DNA of 64,000 bases from Palsa-965 sp044448685 (GTDB taxonomy: Bacteria; Bacteroidota; Bacteroidia; Palsa-965), in contig JBIOHC010000016.1 in NCBI GenBank assembly GCA_044448685.1, positions 9,922-73,921 on the forward strand. Direction: 5' to 3'. Within the stretch, counting starts at the first letter, position 1. Each line of letters begins with the position of its first letter. A program made the position numbers and the translations under genes. Positions 25,636 to 34,548 of this stretch are shown in pieces. The notes under the pieces are model-generated. The model saw only the letters and a program-made list of their open reading frames with translations, did not search any database and was not told the DNA's origin.

Positions 25636-26693
25636 ACAAGACAAAAGATAAAAAGGCCCTCGTCTTCATTTCAGCCGGTCTGGGTGATGCACTCCTGCTT
25701 ATTCCCCTTGTGAGGCATCTGAAAGAACATGGATATTCGGTTACAGGCATCATCACATCGGCATTACCTTGTGAAGAGCTGTTCTCAGGCACCGATCTCT
25801 TTGCAGAACTTGTTCCGGCCCGAACAAAACTTAGTCTCTTCAGGTATGCCTTTGTCACGGGCAAGGCCTTTGATCTGTGTATCCTGAATTATTTTTCCTG
25901 CAGCAGGTCTAACCTGATCGCTGCAAAAAGGATGGGCAAGCTCGTCCATACCAACCGCTTTCCGGAGAAAGCAGGAAAGAACATGAGAGCCGGAGTTCGC
26001 TTTATAGAGCCAATGGAGGATTTGCATGATGCAGAACAGAATATGCTGCTTGCAGGTTCAGGGAAACGTAAACTAAGCGAAGAACTCCTGCTTCTGAACA
26101 GGCCGGTGAAACCTGTAATGACTCTTCCTTCAAACTTCATTGCTCTTCAGATAAGTGCTGGCAATAATCGTTTCTCCTACAAAAACTGGCCTGTATCCGG
26201 TTGGATAGCGTTCCTGAAACAGAGTAAAGCGAATTTTCCCGAACTGCAGTTCATCCTGCTTGGAGAGCAGGGCGAGGCAGGCCTGGCAGAAGAAGTGATG
26301 CAGGGGGGAACAGGAAATGTCCTGAACATGGTTGGAAAAACAACGGTATTTCAGGCCCTTGAAGTTATACAACGCAGTACATTTTTCCTGGGACTTGACG
26401 GAGGCATGATGCATGCAGCCGTTGTATCAGGCAAACCTACATTCAGTATCTGGGGACCGAGTAATCCGTCCTTGTATGGATATGAGCAGCTTAATCCGGA
26501 AAAAAACAGGGTTATTTCACTGTTCCTCCCCTGCTCCCCTTGCAGTGCCTGGATCAGACCCAATACAAGCAGGGTAAACAATCCCGAATTATGTCCGGAT
26601 CATAAATGCCTTCAGGAACTTAAACCCGCACAGGTATTCAGGGAATTTAGCATCTTTGTAAACAAGCATGCACCTATTCAGAACCATCCTTAA
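25632..26693 (+). CDS. GT9-family (heptosyltransferase-like) glycosyltransferase
   Basis: This 353-residue protein has the two-Rossmann layout of ADP-heptose:LPS heptosyltransferases (GT9). The N-terminal domain starts with FISAGLGDALLLIPLVRHLK. The C-terminal donor-binding domain carries LGLDGGMMHAAVVSGKPTFSIWG in two parts, the GT9 hallmark (DGGMMHAA, then PTFSIWG). Several C-terminal cysteines (SLFLPCSPCSAW) are typical of this group. It probably adds a sugar to a lipid-linked or LPS-type glycan on the cytoplasmic side. It overlaps the acyltransferase by 4 bp and the flippase by 26 bp. Confidence 0.85.
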   Translation: MNKTKDKKALVFISAGLGDALLLIPLVRHLKEHGYSVTGIITSALPCEELFSGTDLFAELVPARTKLSLFRYAFVTGKAFDLCILNYFSCSRSNLIAAKRMGKLVHTNRFPEKAGKNMRAGVRFIEPMEDLHDAEQNMLLAGSGKRKLSEELLLLNRPVKPVMTLPSNFIALQISAGNNRFSYKNWPVSGWIAFLKQSKANFPELQFILLGEQGEAGLAEEVMQGGTGNVLNMVGKTTVFQALEVIQRSTFFLGLDGGMMHAAVVSGKPTFSIWGPSNPSLYGYEQLNPEKNRVISLFLPCSPCSAWIRPNTSRVNNPELCPDHKCLQELKPAQVFREFSIFVNKHAPIQNHP

Positions 26694-27963
26694 AACGGTC
26701 GTCGCCAAAGGCGCCGGCTCGGTGATCAGTTTCTTAATCGTACTGATCAGTGCCCGTTTAATGGGCGGTGCTGATGGCAGAGGGGCTATCAGTCTGATGG
26801 TACTGAACATCACCGTCATTTTGCTGGTGAATGACCTTATTGGCGGGGGTGCTTTAGTGTTCCTTATACCGCGCCACCCTCTACCAAATCTTGTTATCCC
26901 TTCCTGGCTTTGGGGTATAGGCTGCGGAACAGTACTCCCTATCCTGTTTTATGTTTTCGGAGGGTATAACAGGTCGGAATATATTTACCTTACAGCGCTG
27001 AGTATTTTTCTGAACTTAAGCAGTATCAACGCTGTTGTGCTGAACGGAAAGGAAAAGATTAAAGCAGGCAATATCATTGCCCTTACACAGGTAATCATCC
27101 TGCTGATCCTGCTGAGCATATTTGTTTTTATTCGGGGATGGAAAAAGCCCGAAGCCTATTATCTGGCCTTGCTCATCAGTTATATTATCAGTTTCCTGAT
27201 GTCACTTTCCATTATCCGGAAGGGTTTGCAGGAAAGACGTACAGGCAACTACAAGCGGATGATGAAGCAGATGATACGCAGCGGGTTTTATGTGCAGTTC
27301 GGGAATGCAGTTCAGCTGATGAATTACCGTGTCAGTTTTTACATGCTTAACTTCTTTTTTCCATTACAGGGCAAGGCCCTTGTCGGTATTTATTCAACAG
27401 GAGCATCGGTTTGTGAATCCGTTTGGGTTATCAGTAACGGAATATCCATGGTACAGTACGCACGGATTTCCAATATGAGCAACCGTAAGGATGCTCAGGA
27501 ACTGAGCGCCGGATTATCCAAGATCAGTTTACTTGCAACCTGTGCAGCAATGATCGTTCTTATACTGCTTCCGGCTTCCTTTTTCGGAGCTGTTTTCGGA
27601 CCTGAATATATTCCCCTGCATCATCTTATCCTCCTGCTCAGTGCAGGAATCTGCGTCTTCGGGCTCAGCTGTATTTACAGTCATTACTTTTCAGGAATCG
27701 GAAAAATGCATGTAAGTTCATACAGCTCTCTGGCCGGATTTGTTATCACCCTGCTGGCAGGTTTTATCCTTATTCCGCGTTATGGCATAAACGGAGCAGC
27801 TGTTACTGCTTGCTGTTCATACCTGGCATCCGCTCTCTTTCTGCTCATACGCTTTAAAAAAGAGAGCGGACAAGGATATTCCGAACTCCTTTTCTCCTAT
27901 GGCAGTATTTTCTCCTTCTTAAAAGAATCCCCGGCACATGTGCGGAATCAGCGGAATCATTAG
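26668..27963 (+). CDS. Polysaccharide flippase (Wzx/MOP superfamily)
   Basis: This 431-residue integral membrane protein has about twelve hydrophobic helices and few charged residues. It opens with the family-like RTILKTVVAKGAGSVISFLI. Wzx-type flippases move undecaprenyl-linked oligosaccharides across the inner membrane. The start overlaps the GT9 gene by 26 bp and the end overlaps asnB by 26 bp, both in other frames, so the four genes 24469-29929 must share one transcript. Confidence 0.85.
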   Translation: MHLFRTILKTVVAKGAGSVISFLIVLISARLMGGADGRGAISLMVLNITVILLVNDLIGGGALVFLIPRHPLPNLVIPSWLWGIGCGTVLPILFYVFGGYNRSEYIYLTALSIFLNLSSINAVVLNGKEKIKAGNIIALTQVIILLILLSIFVFIRGWKKPEAYYLALLISYIISFLMSLSIIRKGLQERRTGNYKRMMKQMIRSGFYVQFGNAVQLMNYRVSFYMLNFFFPLQGKALVGIYSTGASVCESVWVISNGISMVQYARISNMSNRKDAQELSAGLSKISLLATCAAMIVLILLPASFFGAVFGPEYIPLHHLILLLSAGICVFGLSCIYSHYFSGIGKMHVSSYSSLAGFVITLLAGFILIPRYGINGAAVTACCSYLASALFLLIRFKKESGQGYSELLFSYGSIFSFLKESPAHVRNQRNH

Positions 27964-29929
27964 TCTCCAGGGAGCCCTGGCCGATCCGAATTCCCTCAAA
28001 AGAATGAATGATTGCCTTCGGCACCGGGGCCCTGACGGGGAAGGCTTCATGTTTTACAACGGGCAGTATTCAAAGGCTGTATTCGGAAAGGATACTCCGG
28101 AAACCATACGTCATGCCGGAATGGTACATGCTCCCCTTGAAGCCATTGATGACCAGCCCGGACCGTTTGTATTGGGGTTCGGACACAGAAGGCTGGCTAT
28201 ACTCGATTTGGGTGAAAACGGGCATCAGCCACTCTGTACTCCCGAAGCCGATTTATGGATCACCTATAACGGAGAACTTTACAATTATCCCGAGCTGAGA
28301 GAGGAGCTGAAAACAAAAGGTCACCGTTTTCAGACACGTACCGATACCGAAGTTGTCCTTGCTGCCTACCGGGAATGGGGTCAGGATTGTCTGAACCATT
28401 TCAACGGAATGTGGGCGTTTGTATTATTCGATAAAGGGCGTAATCTTGTTTTCGGCTCCAGAGACCGGTTCGGGGTTAAGCCACTCTACTATCATATGGA
28501 TTCCACGCTTTTTCTCTTTGCTTCAGAACAAAAAGCTTTGCTGAAATATCCCGGACTTAAAACAGGTATCAATACAAAAGCAGTAGCGGATTATTTTATA
28601 GCAGGAGAAATTGAATATCAGGAAGAAGGAATATTCTCCGGTATATTTGAATTATTTCCCTCTCAGGCTTTCAGCATAGAGCTTTCTAACGGCTCCTTCC
28701 GGAAATGGACCTGGTATGAGTTGAAAACTAACGAAACATACGAAGCATTCAGACAGGATAAATTTGAAAGCTACTGTAAGCACACGGAAGAACTGATCCG
28801 GGAAGCAGTCCGTATCCGCCTCCGGTCAGATGTTCCTGTCGGTTCCTGTCTCAGCGGAGGAATAGACAGCTCTACGCTGGTAGGTATTATGAACCGTTTC
28901 CGTAAAGAAGATCCATCCTTACCTCCTTTTCACACGTTCACTTCTTCCTTCCCGGGACAGGCCTGCGATGAATCATCCTGGGCGCGCATTTCTGCAACAC
29001 AATGCGGAGCTATCGGGCACAGCTCAGAGCCCACCTTGCAGGAGCTGATAAGGGATATGGAACAGCTGGTTTATTGTCAGGACAGCCCATTATGGAGTAC
29101 CAGTACCTATGCCCAGTACAGGGTCATGGGCGAAGTACAGAAACAAGGTATCAAGGTAATTCTGGACGGACAGGGAGGAGATGAACTATTTGCCGGGTAT
29201 TCCCCTTACTATGCCTGGTATGTAGGTGATATGATGCGCAGGCTGCATCTTGGGAGTGCGGGCAAGGCTATTCGTTTGTCCGGGTCATTTCCCGGCAATA
29301 TTGTTGAATTGAGTAAAACATACCTGAAAGGAAATCTTATTCACCGTCTGCCTTCCGCCCTGCAGTTCAGTATTGTGAAATCCTATTTCAGTGATATAGC
29401 TTATCTGACTCCCGACCTGATCAGTCAGTATAAAGAAAACATGAAAAACAGGAATAACGCTGTTCCGTCAACGCTGAATGCATTGCTGAAAAAGGAGTTC
29501 GTCAATACCAGGCTTAAACTTTATCTGAAATGTGAAGACCGGAGTTCCATGTGGCATTCTGTCGAATCCAGAACACCTTTTGCCGATGATCATCCGTTGA
29601 TAGAATATATCTTTCAGATTCCGGGGGCCTACAAGATTCATGAAGGTATGTATAAATACCTGTTACGGGAATCCGTGAAATCCTATATACCCGATGCTAT
29701 CCTGCAACGTAAGGATAAAATGGGGTATAATACTCCCAACAATGAATGGGTCACATCCATGCGGGATGAAATGAAAGATTATTTTTCGGACACCCTCAAA
29801 CCGTTTCTGAATATTGACAAACTGAGAAAAGACTATGATTCTTTCTTCCGGATTTCAGGAGTACCTGAAAATGGACGCATTTTTAAGTTCATGGCCTTTG
29901 CTGCCTGGATGAAGGTATTTAAACCCTAG
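27938..29929 (+). CDS. asnB: Asparagine synthase (glutamine-hydrolysing)
   Basis: This 663-residue protein has an N-terminal class-II glutamine amidotransferase domain with the nucleophile Cys2 (MCGISGI) and LRHRGPDGEGF. A C-terminal synthetase domain has the PP-loop CLSGGIDSSTLVG (about 305-317) and GQGGDELFAGY (about 408-418). AsnB-like enzymes in glycan clusters often amidate sugar carboxylates or peptides instead of making free asparagine. Here the gene overlaps a flippase and ends a glycan block, so that alternative role is plausible. It overlaps the flippase by 26 bp. Confidence 0.92.
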   Translation: MCGISGIISLQGALADPNSLKRMNDCLRHRGPDGEGFMFYNGQYSKAVFGKDTPETIRHAGMVHAPLEAIDDQPGPFVLGFGHRRLAILDLGENGHQPLCTPEADLWITYNGELYNYPELREELKTKGHRFQTRTDTEVVLAAYREWGQDCLNHFNGMWAFVLFDKGRNLVFGSRDRFGVKPLYYHMDSTLFLFASEQKALLKYPGLKTGINTKAVADYFIAGEIEYQEEGIFSGIFELFPSQAFSIELSNGSFRKWTWYELKTNETYEAFRQDKFESYCKHTEELIREAVRIRLRSDVPVGSCLSGGIDSSTLVGIMNRFRKEDPSLPPFHTFTSSFPGQACDESSWARISATQCGAIGHSSEPTLQELIRDMEQLVYCQDSPLWSTSTYAQYRVMGEVQKQGIKVILDGQGGDELFAGYSPYYAWYVGDMMRRLHLGSAGKAIRLSGSFPGNIVELSKTYLKGNLIHRLPSALQFSIVKSYFSDIAYLTPDLISQYKENMKNRNNAVPSTLNALLKKEFVNTRLKLYLKCEDRSSMWHSVESRTPFADDHPLIEYIFQIPGAYKIHEGMYKYLLRESVKSYIPDAILQRKDKMGYNTPNNEWVTSMRDEMKDYFSDTLKPFLNIDKLRKDYDSFFRISGVPENGRIFKFMAFAAWMKVFKP

Positions 29930-30078
29930 GTGTTTTTAATATTGCCCTATAATATAACGGCATCTATTCGTCTAACACGTCGCATTTTTCTTCCTGTTTA
30001 AGCCGCAAATAATTTCATTCGGCGTATTTTTAATGCCGGGCCCTGATTTGTTTCCAAAGACTTCTTTGCCCTGCCCTG

Positions 30079-31599
30079 ATGAAGAACCTGAATAACTATT
30101 TCGCTTACCTCTCAAAGACCGGAACCGGTCTCATTGGCAAAGGCTGGCTATCCATGCTTCAGGAAGCTGATCTGATGCAGGCTTGGAAAAAAATGAAGGG
30201 GGATGAAAAAACAGTGCAAACACTTCTGAAGGACTATATTGCTGAAATGGCTAAGGACGCATCCGTCCCAAATCAGAAGCAGGACACCCTAACAGCTTCT
30301 TTTATAAAACAGATGCTTCGTTCTGAAGAACACTGTGCTGATGCCGGTAAAGTGCTGGACTGTTATTCCGCTCTGAAACGTTGTCTGGCCTCATCCCTGC
30401 AAACATATACTACTGACCTGACACTGGCATTATCCGTCAGGGATGAACTTGAAATATATTACGATTTGAATCTCCGTGCAGCGCTCTCCTCTATGTGTAC
30501 AGGAGGCGTGGCTCAGGGAAAGGATATGGAGGAAGCGCAAACGTTTCTGAAAACCCTGATGGAACATATTCCGCACATGATTTTTGTGAAAGATGACAGG
30601 GAATTACGCTTTGTTCAATTCAACAAAGCCGGGGAAGAATTCCTTGGTTATCCCAGCCATGAACTCATCGGAAAAAATGATTATGACTTCTTTCCTGTTG
30701 TGCAGGCTGATTTTTTTACGGCTAAAGACAGAGCTGTTATCACCAGTGGAAAAATAATGGATATAGCGGAGGAGCCCATTCAAACACGCGGGCTCGGTGA
30801 ACGCTGGCTGCATACGAAAAAGATCCCTATTCCGTCTAAAAACGGTAATGCCGGATATCTGCTCGGAATCTCGGAAGATATCACCGAAAAAAGGAAGCAG
30901 GAAGATGCGATCAAAGAACTTAACCAGGAACTGGAAGGCTTTTCCTATTCCGTATCACATGATCTGAGAGCCCCGCTGAGGGCTGTGAACGGTTATATAC
31001 AGATTCTGCTGGAAGATCATTCTGAAACACTTCCGGAAGAAGTTATACGACTCATCAATATTGTAAAGTATAATGCCGGGAAAATGGAAAACCTGATCGA
31101 TGATCTGTTGTCCTATTCCAGGCTTGGCAGGAGAGAACTCCTTCCCTCCGATATTGATATGAATGACCTTGTGGAAGGGGTTATCAGGGAATTAAGCCGG
31201 ACCGGCACTTCTGTTAAAGACCGGATAATAATCGGTAAATTACATAGCATAAGGGCTGATTATGGCCTGATACATGAGGTGATGATGAACCTGATTTCCA
31301 ATGCCATTAAATATTCTTCCAAAAAGGAATACCCTGAAATTGAAATCTCTTCCAGAACAGAAGGCGGTGAAGTGCTTTTTGAGGTCAGGGATAACGGAGC
31401 CGGCTTCAATATGAAATATGCCGGCAAGCTGTTCGGGATCTTTCAGCGTTTACACAGGAGTGATGAATATGAAGGTACCGGAGTGGGACTAGCCATTGTA
31501 AAAAGAATCATCAGCCGTCACGGAGGTATCGTGGAAGCGCATGCCGTAGTAGATGAAGGTGCCACATTCACCTTCTCCCTGCCTATCCAAAAAAAGTAA
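30079..31599 (+). CDS. Cytoplasmic PAS-domain sensor histidine kinase
   Basis: The 506-residue protein has no transmembrane segment. Residues 1-150 form a helical domain I do not recognise, resembling in outline the N-terminal input domains of stress-regulator (RsbR/RsbU) proteins. A PAS domain with PAC end covers about 153-272. HisKA follows, with the phospho-acceptor His294 in YSVSHDLRAPLRAV. The HATPase domain (about 385-505) carries the N box NLISNAIKYSS and G boxes VRDNGAGF and GTGVGLAIVK. It probably senses a cytoplasmic or membrane-derived signal. No response regulator is adjacent; the nearest is the LuxR-type gene at 52882. Confidence 0.9.
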   Translation: MKNLNNYFAYLSKTGTGLIGKGWLSMLQEADLMQAWKKMKGDEKTVQTLLKDYIAEMAKDASVPNQKQDTLTASFIKQMLRSEEHCADAGKVLDCYSALKRCLASSLQTYTTDLTLALSVRDELEIYYDLNLRAALSSMCTGGVAQGKDMEEAQTFLKTLMEHIPHMIFVKDDRELRFVQFNKAGEEFLGYPSHELIGKNDYDFFPVVQADFFTAKDRAVITSGKIMDIAEEPIQTRGLGERWLHTKKIPIPSKNGNAGYLLGISEDITEKRKQEDAIKELNQELEGFSYSVSHDLRAPLRAVNGYIQILLEDHSETLPEEVIRLINIVKYNAGKMENLIDDLLSYSRLGRRELLPSDIDMNDLVEGVIRELSRTGTSVKDRIIIGKLHSIRADYGLIHEVMMNLISNAIKYSSKKEYPEIEISSRTEGGEVLFEVRDNGAGFNMKYAGKLFGIFQRLHRSDEYEGTGVGLAIVKRIISRHGGIVEAHAVVDEGATFTFSLPIQKK

Positions 31600-31611
31600 C
31601 CGTTATAAGGT

Positions 31612-32604
31612 TTATTTCCGGACTATATATTCAACCCGGTCAGGGTTCAGCGATACTGACCTCACCTGGGCCGGCGCCCTGAGCAGGTCAAGATGGATTT
31701 TGGAACTCCCCTCCTCCAGTTTCTTATAATCAACAGCTACTTCAAACATTTCCGGCTTTATTTTATCGAAACTGTCGAAAGAAACAAGATAGGTGATTTT
31801 TATTTTATCAGGAAAGACACGCAATGACACGCCTGCGGGGACATTCTTTATCACAACAGACACTTCTGTTTGTCCTTCCGTATATTTTGAAACCGGAATA
31901 TGAATGCTGACCGAATCGGTTGAGAGTTCCATTTGTTTCAAATCAGCACTTACAAGTATCGCCTTCCTCACTGTACAGGATTTTTCAAGCCCGGTTAGCG
32001 TGATATCCTGGGTGTGTAATTCTTTAACTTTTTCAAGAAGTACAGGAGATCCTGAAATACGTACTTCCCTGGGAACAATAAGAATACTGTCTGCCTGCTG
32101 GAAATTCTTCCGGAAGCTTACATTCACATGCGAGATGACCGGTACGAGCTTACTCATTTTCCTGCTGAAATTCAGAAAAATGGTATCCGGAACGACAGCC
32201 AATACTTTCATTTCCTTTCCAAGCTGTCTGTTGAAATAATCCAGCCTGGAATTGGTGGTGAGATAATAATAGTCGCTGCCTTTATGTGGTTTATACCCGG
32301 TAGCATCCAGCATGAGGGGATCCAGATGCTGACGGATACGATAACGGGCCAGTTCAAAGCCGCTGGCCTTCACTTCCAGCTCTATACTGTCGGGTAAATT
32401 ATTGGATACTATCTTATCTTTTGGAAGGTTGATGTATTTAACCGGAAACCTTACCACAGAAGTGAATTCCATGGATAAAGTTGTGATAGCCCAGAAAAAT
32501 CCGGCAATGACCAGGCAAACGGCAAAAACAGATGCCTTCCGATTAAACTTTTGTTTGTTAAGCCCGGTGCTCCCTTTGGATCTTATGACGGATTGCTGGC
32601 TCAC
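31612..32604 (-). CDS. YbbR-domain protein
   Basis: This 330-residue protein has one N-terminal transmembrane helix (about 25-44) followed by an extracytoplasmic region of YbbR-type beta repeats. Two repeats are visible from the VELEVKASG and TEVSVVIKNVP patterns. YbbR (CdaR) regulates diadenylate cyclase CdaA in Firmicutes; no cdaA is next to it here. The start is GTG at 32604, overlapping the yajC stop by 4 bp, so translation is coupled to yajC. Confidence 0.8.
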   Translation of the reverse strand: MSQQSVIRSKGSTGLNKQKFNRKASVFAVCLVIAGFFWAITTLSMEFTSVVRFPVKYINLPKDKIVSNNLPDSIELEVKASGFELARYRIRQHLDPLMLDATGYKPHKGSDYYYLTTNSRLDYFNRQLGKEMKVLAVVPDTIFLNFSRKMSKLVPVISHVNVSFRKNFQQADSILIVPREVRISGSPVLLEKVKELHTQDITLTGLEKSCTVRKAILVSADLKQMELSTDSVSIHIPVSKYTEGQTEVSVVIKNVPAGVSLRVFPDKIKITYLVSFDSFDKIKPEMFEVAVDYKKLEEGSSKIHLDLLRAPAQVRSVSLNPDRVEYIVRK

Positions 32605-32918
32605 GCCTGAGCAGACAGAGAATCAGATGCATCTTTGGAAATAGCTGATTTCTGAATCTTCAGACGATTTCCGCCTTCCACTTCTATAATAAAAGTAGTA
32701 TCCTGAACTTCGATGATCTTACCATGAATACCACCAATGGTAACAATCTTAGCTCCTTTTTCAAGGGTAGCCATGTAATTCTTGGCTTCCTTGGCTTTCT
32801 TCATCTGCGGACGGATCATGAAAAAATAAAACACAACGAAAATCAGACCTATCATGATAAGCTGGGTCGAAAAACCTCCGGAGGATGGTGCTGCTGCTTG
32901 TAATAAAATTGAATTCAT
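32601..32918 (-). CDS. yajC: Preprotein translocase subunit YajC
   Basis: This 105-residue protein has a single hydrophobic helix (LIMIGLIFVVFYFFMIRPQ, about 20-38) directly followed by the YajC signature KKAKEAKNYMATLEKGAKI. YajC associates with SecDF-YidC in the inner membrane. An array of 7-bp repeats occupies the upstream gap. The gene lies in a nusB, DUF1573, yajC, ybbR series typical of Bacteroidota. Confidence 0.92.
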   Translation of the reverse strand: MNSILLQAAAPSSGGFSTQLIMIGLIFVVFYFFMIRPQMKKAKEAKNYMATLEKGAKIVTIGGIHGKIIEVQDTTFIIEVEGGNRLKIQKSAISKDASDSLSAQA

Positions 32919-32929
32919 TTGGGAATTAA

Positions 32930-32964
32930 GATTTAGGATTTATGATTTACGATTTAAGATTTTA
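32930..32964 (-). repeat. Heptamer tandem array (five units) before yajC
   Basis: On the plus strand the units read GATTTAG, GATTTAT, GATTTAC, GATTTAA, GATTTTA. On the coding strand they are NTAAATC-type 7-mers ending 11 nt before the yajC ATG. The array resembles the NNAATCC heptads before 11418 in period, core and position. Confidence 0.85.
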
Positions 32965-32989
32965 AATGGTGTTAAGAACCTCAGTAACG

Positions 32990-33478
32990 TTACTTGCCCT
33001 GGGGAGGAAGTACCTGGGTTTTGATCGTGATAGTCTTCGTGCGGGGGATCGTATTGGCTACAATGGTAACCGTTTTTTCCTGCATGCCGTGTTTACCTTC
33101 ACTGTTGAATCCAACCCACAATACAGCTTCTTCACCCGGGGCAACCGGTTTATTCGGGTATTCCGGTTTGGTACATCCGCAGCTGCCCTGTGCATCCGAA
33201 ATGATAAGTTCTGATTTACCGGTATTCTTGAATTTGAAACCGTATTTCACATGCTCCCCTTCTGTGATCTTTCCAAAATCATGGGATTCTGTCTCGAATT
33301 TCATTACCGGTTCCGATCCGTTCGGAGCGACATGGTCGGCAGTCTGGCTGATATTCACATCCTGGGTATCAACCTTTCCGTCATGATTGCCTTTAGGGCC
33401 GCAGGAAGTGAGAAATAGCATGACTCCCATCCCCAGCATGAGGAAAGATTTATGTTCGCTTGTTCTACGCTTAATCAT
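32990..33478 (-). CDS. DUF1573 lipoprotein
   Basis: The 162-residue protein has an N-terminal signal ending in a lipobox (LFLTSC, Cys26), so it should be a lipoprotein. The mature part is an immunoglobulin-like DUF1573 domain with FETESHDFGKI, FKFKNTGKSEL and the SCGCTKPEYP motif (about 108-117). The family is abundant in Bacteroidota but its function is unknown. An exact -7 box (TAAATTTG, 33483-33490 on the minus strand) lies only 4 nt before the ATG. If that box is used, translation could instead begin at Met14. Confidence 0.88.
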   Translation of the reverse strand: MIKRRTSEHKSFLMLGMGVMLFLTSCGPKGNHDGKVDTQDVNISQTADHVAPNGSEPVMKFETESHDFGKITEGEHVKYGFKFKNTGKSELIISDAQGSCGCTKPEYPNKPVAPGEEAVLWVGFNSEGKHGMQEKTVTIVANTIPRTKTITIKTQVLPPQGK

Positions 33479-33482
33479 ACTG

Positions 33483-33490
33483 CAAATTTA
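33483..33490 (-). promoter_or_regulatory. -7 box TAAATTTG for the DUF1573 gene
   Basis: An exact TAnnTTTG on the minus strand, ending 4 nt before the annotated start codon. No -33 TTTG is visible. Confidence 0.4.
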
Positions 33491-33536
33491 GGATTTTATT
33501 TAATTGTTTAAAACCGCTTTTCAGAATACAACCGGG

Positions 33537-34487
33537 TTATTCGATAAGTCCTCTTCCTGTCTTTACCAATAATGATTTCTCTTTCAGATCGAGCACCAGT
33601 TTATCAAGCACACCATTGATGAAAACCTTGCTTTTCGGGGTACTGTACAGCTTGGAAATCTCAATATATTCATTCAAACTTACCTTGACAGGTATGCTCT
33701 GAAAATGGAGCAATTCGGCAATAGCCATTTTCATTAACAATACATCCATCATAGCAATACGTTCCACTTCCCAGTTCCTGGTCTTTTCACCAATCATAGC
33801 TTCCGCTTCCTTATCATGCAGGATCGTTTTACGATACAATTCCTTTACAAAATTCGTATCATCAGGCTGGTCTTTATATAGCGGTAAAAGAGACGCCGAC
33901 CCGTCTGTGTCAGCACTGAAGTTTTCCAGGGTTTTCAGAATCATGGGAGCCACAGCCATATTCAGATCATTCGGCCAGTAGAGGCTTCGTTCTTCAAGAT
34001 AAGTATCAAGCTGATCCGAATCGGCTACAAAACGCTTGAATACCTGGCTTATAAATTCGCGGTGGGCATCGTAATCGGGACTGGCAGCCGACATATATTC
34101 AATATATTCTTCACTGGACCGTACAGCCTGGAATGTGCGGCGGATTATCTCGGCCTGACCCGACCAGTTCAGCTTTCTTTCATTCAGTCCTTTGGCAAGG
34201 CTCAGATTCTTTTCGAGCTGGAGAAGTACGGGGTTCTCAATAAAACGAAGATTGGGATTCAGATCCTCCGCAGTAGGCAGTTTCTTGCCTTTGGCATCTT
34301 CTGAAATGGATTCAGCCACCTGTCTTAACTCGACCAGAAACTGAAGCAGGAGTACATACAAGTCATATACTTTATCTATGCTGCGTATCAATTCCTGTTC
34401 TCCTTTGGGAATATCGGTGCTGTGCGACTGAAAATAAGTATACAGCCCCTGCATCACTTTTATTCTCAGATATCTTCTGTTGAGCAT
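33537..34487 (-). CDS. nusB: Transcription antitermination factor NusB (extended form)
   Basis: The 316-residue protein is about twice the length of E. coli NusB. The first residues (MLNRRYLRIKVMQGLYTYF) and the C-terminal helical NusB domain (about 210-305, with the DVLLMKMAIAEL and SLNEYIEISKLYS motifs) match the family. The insertion in the middle is typical of Bacteroidota NusB. NusB with NusE binds boxA RNA to promote rRNA transcription. It heads the run leading to DUF1573, yajC and ybbR. Confidence 0.9.
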   Translation of the reverse strand: MLNRRYLRIKVMQGLYTYFQSHSTDIPKGEQELIRSIDKVYDLYVLLLQFLVELRQVAESISEDAKGKKLPTAEDLNPNLRFIENPVLLQLEKNLSLAKGLNERKLNWSGQAEIIRRTFQAVRSSEEYIEYMSAASPDYDAHREFISQVFKRFVADSDQLDTYLEERSLYWPNDLNMAVAPMILKTLENFSADTDGSASLLPLYKDQPDDTNFVKELYRKTILHDKEAEAMIGEKTRNWEVERIAMMDVLLMKMAIAELLHFQSIPVKVSLNEYIEISKLYSTPKSKVFINGVLDKLVLDLKEKSLLVKTGRGLIE

Positions 34488-34548
34488 AAATAAAGAACGA
34501 TTTTACTTTAACAGTTAAAAGAAGAGGCTGTCTGCCTGCATCCTGTAC

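Noticed and set aside
32930..32964. CRISPR-like array
   Set aside because: Units are 7 bp with no spacers; no cas genes are present in the window.
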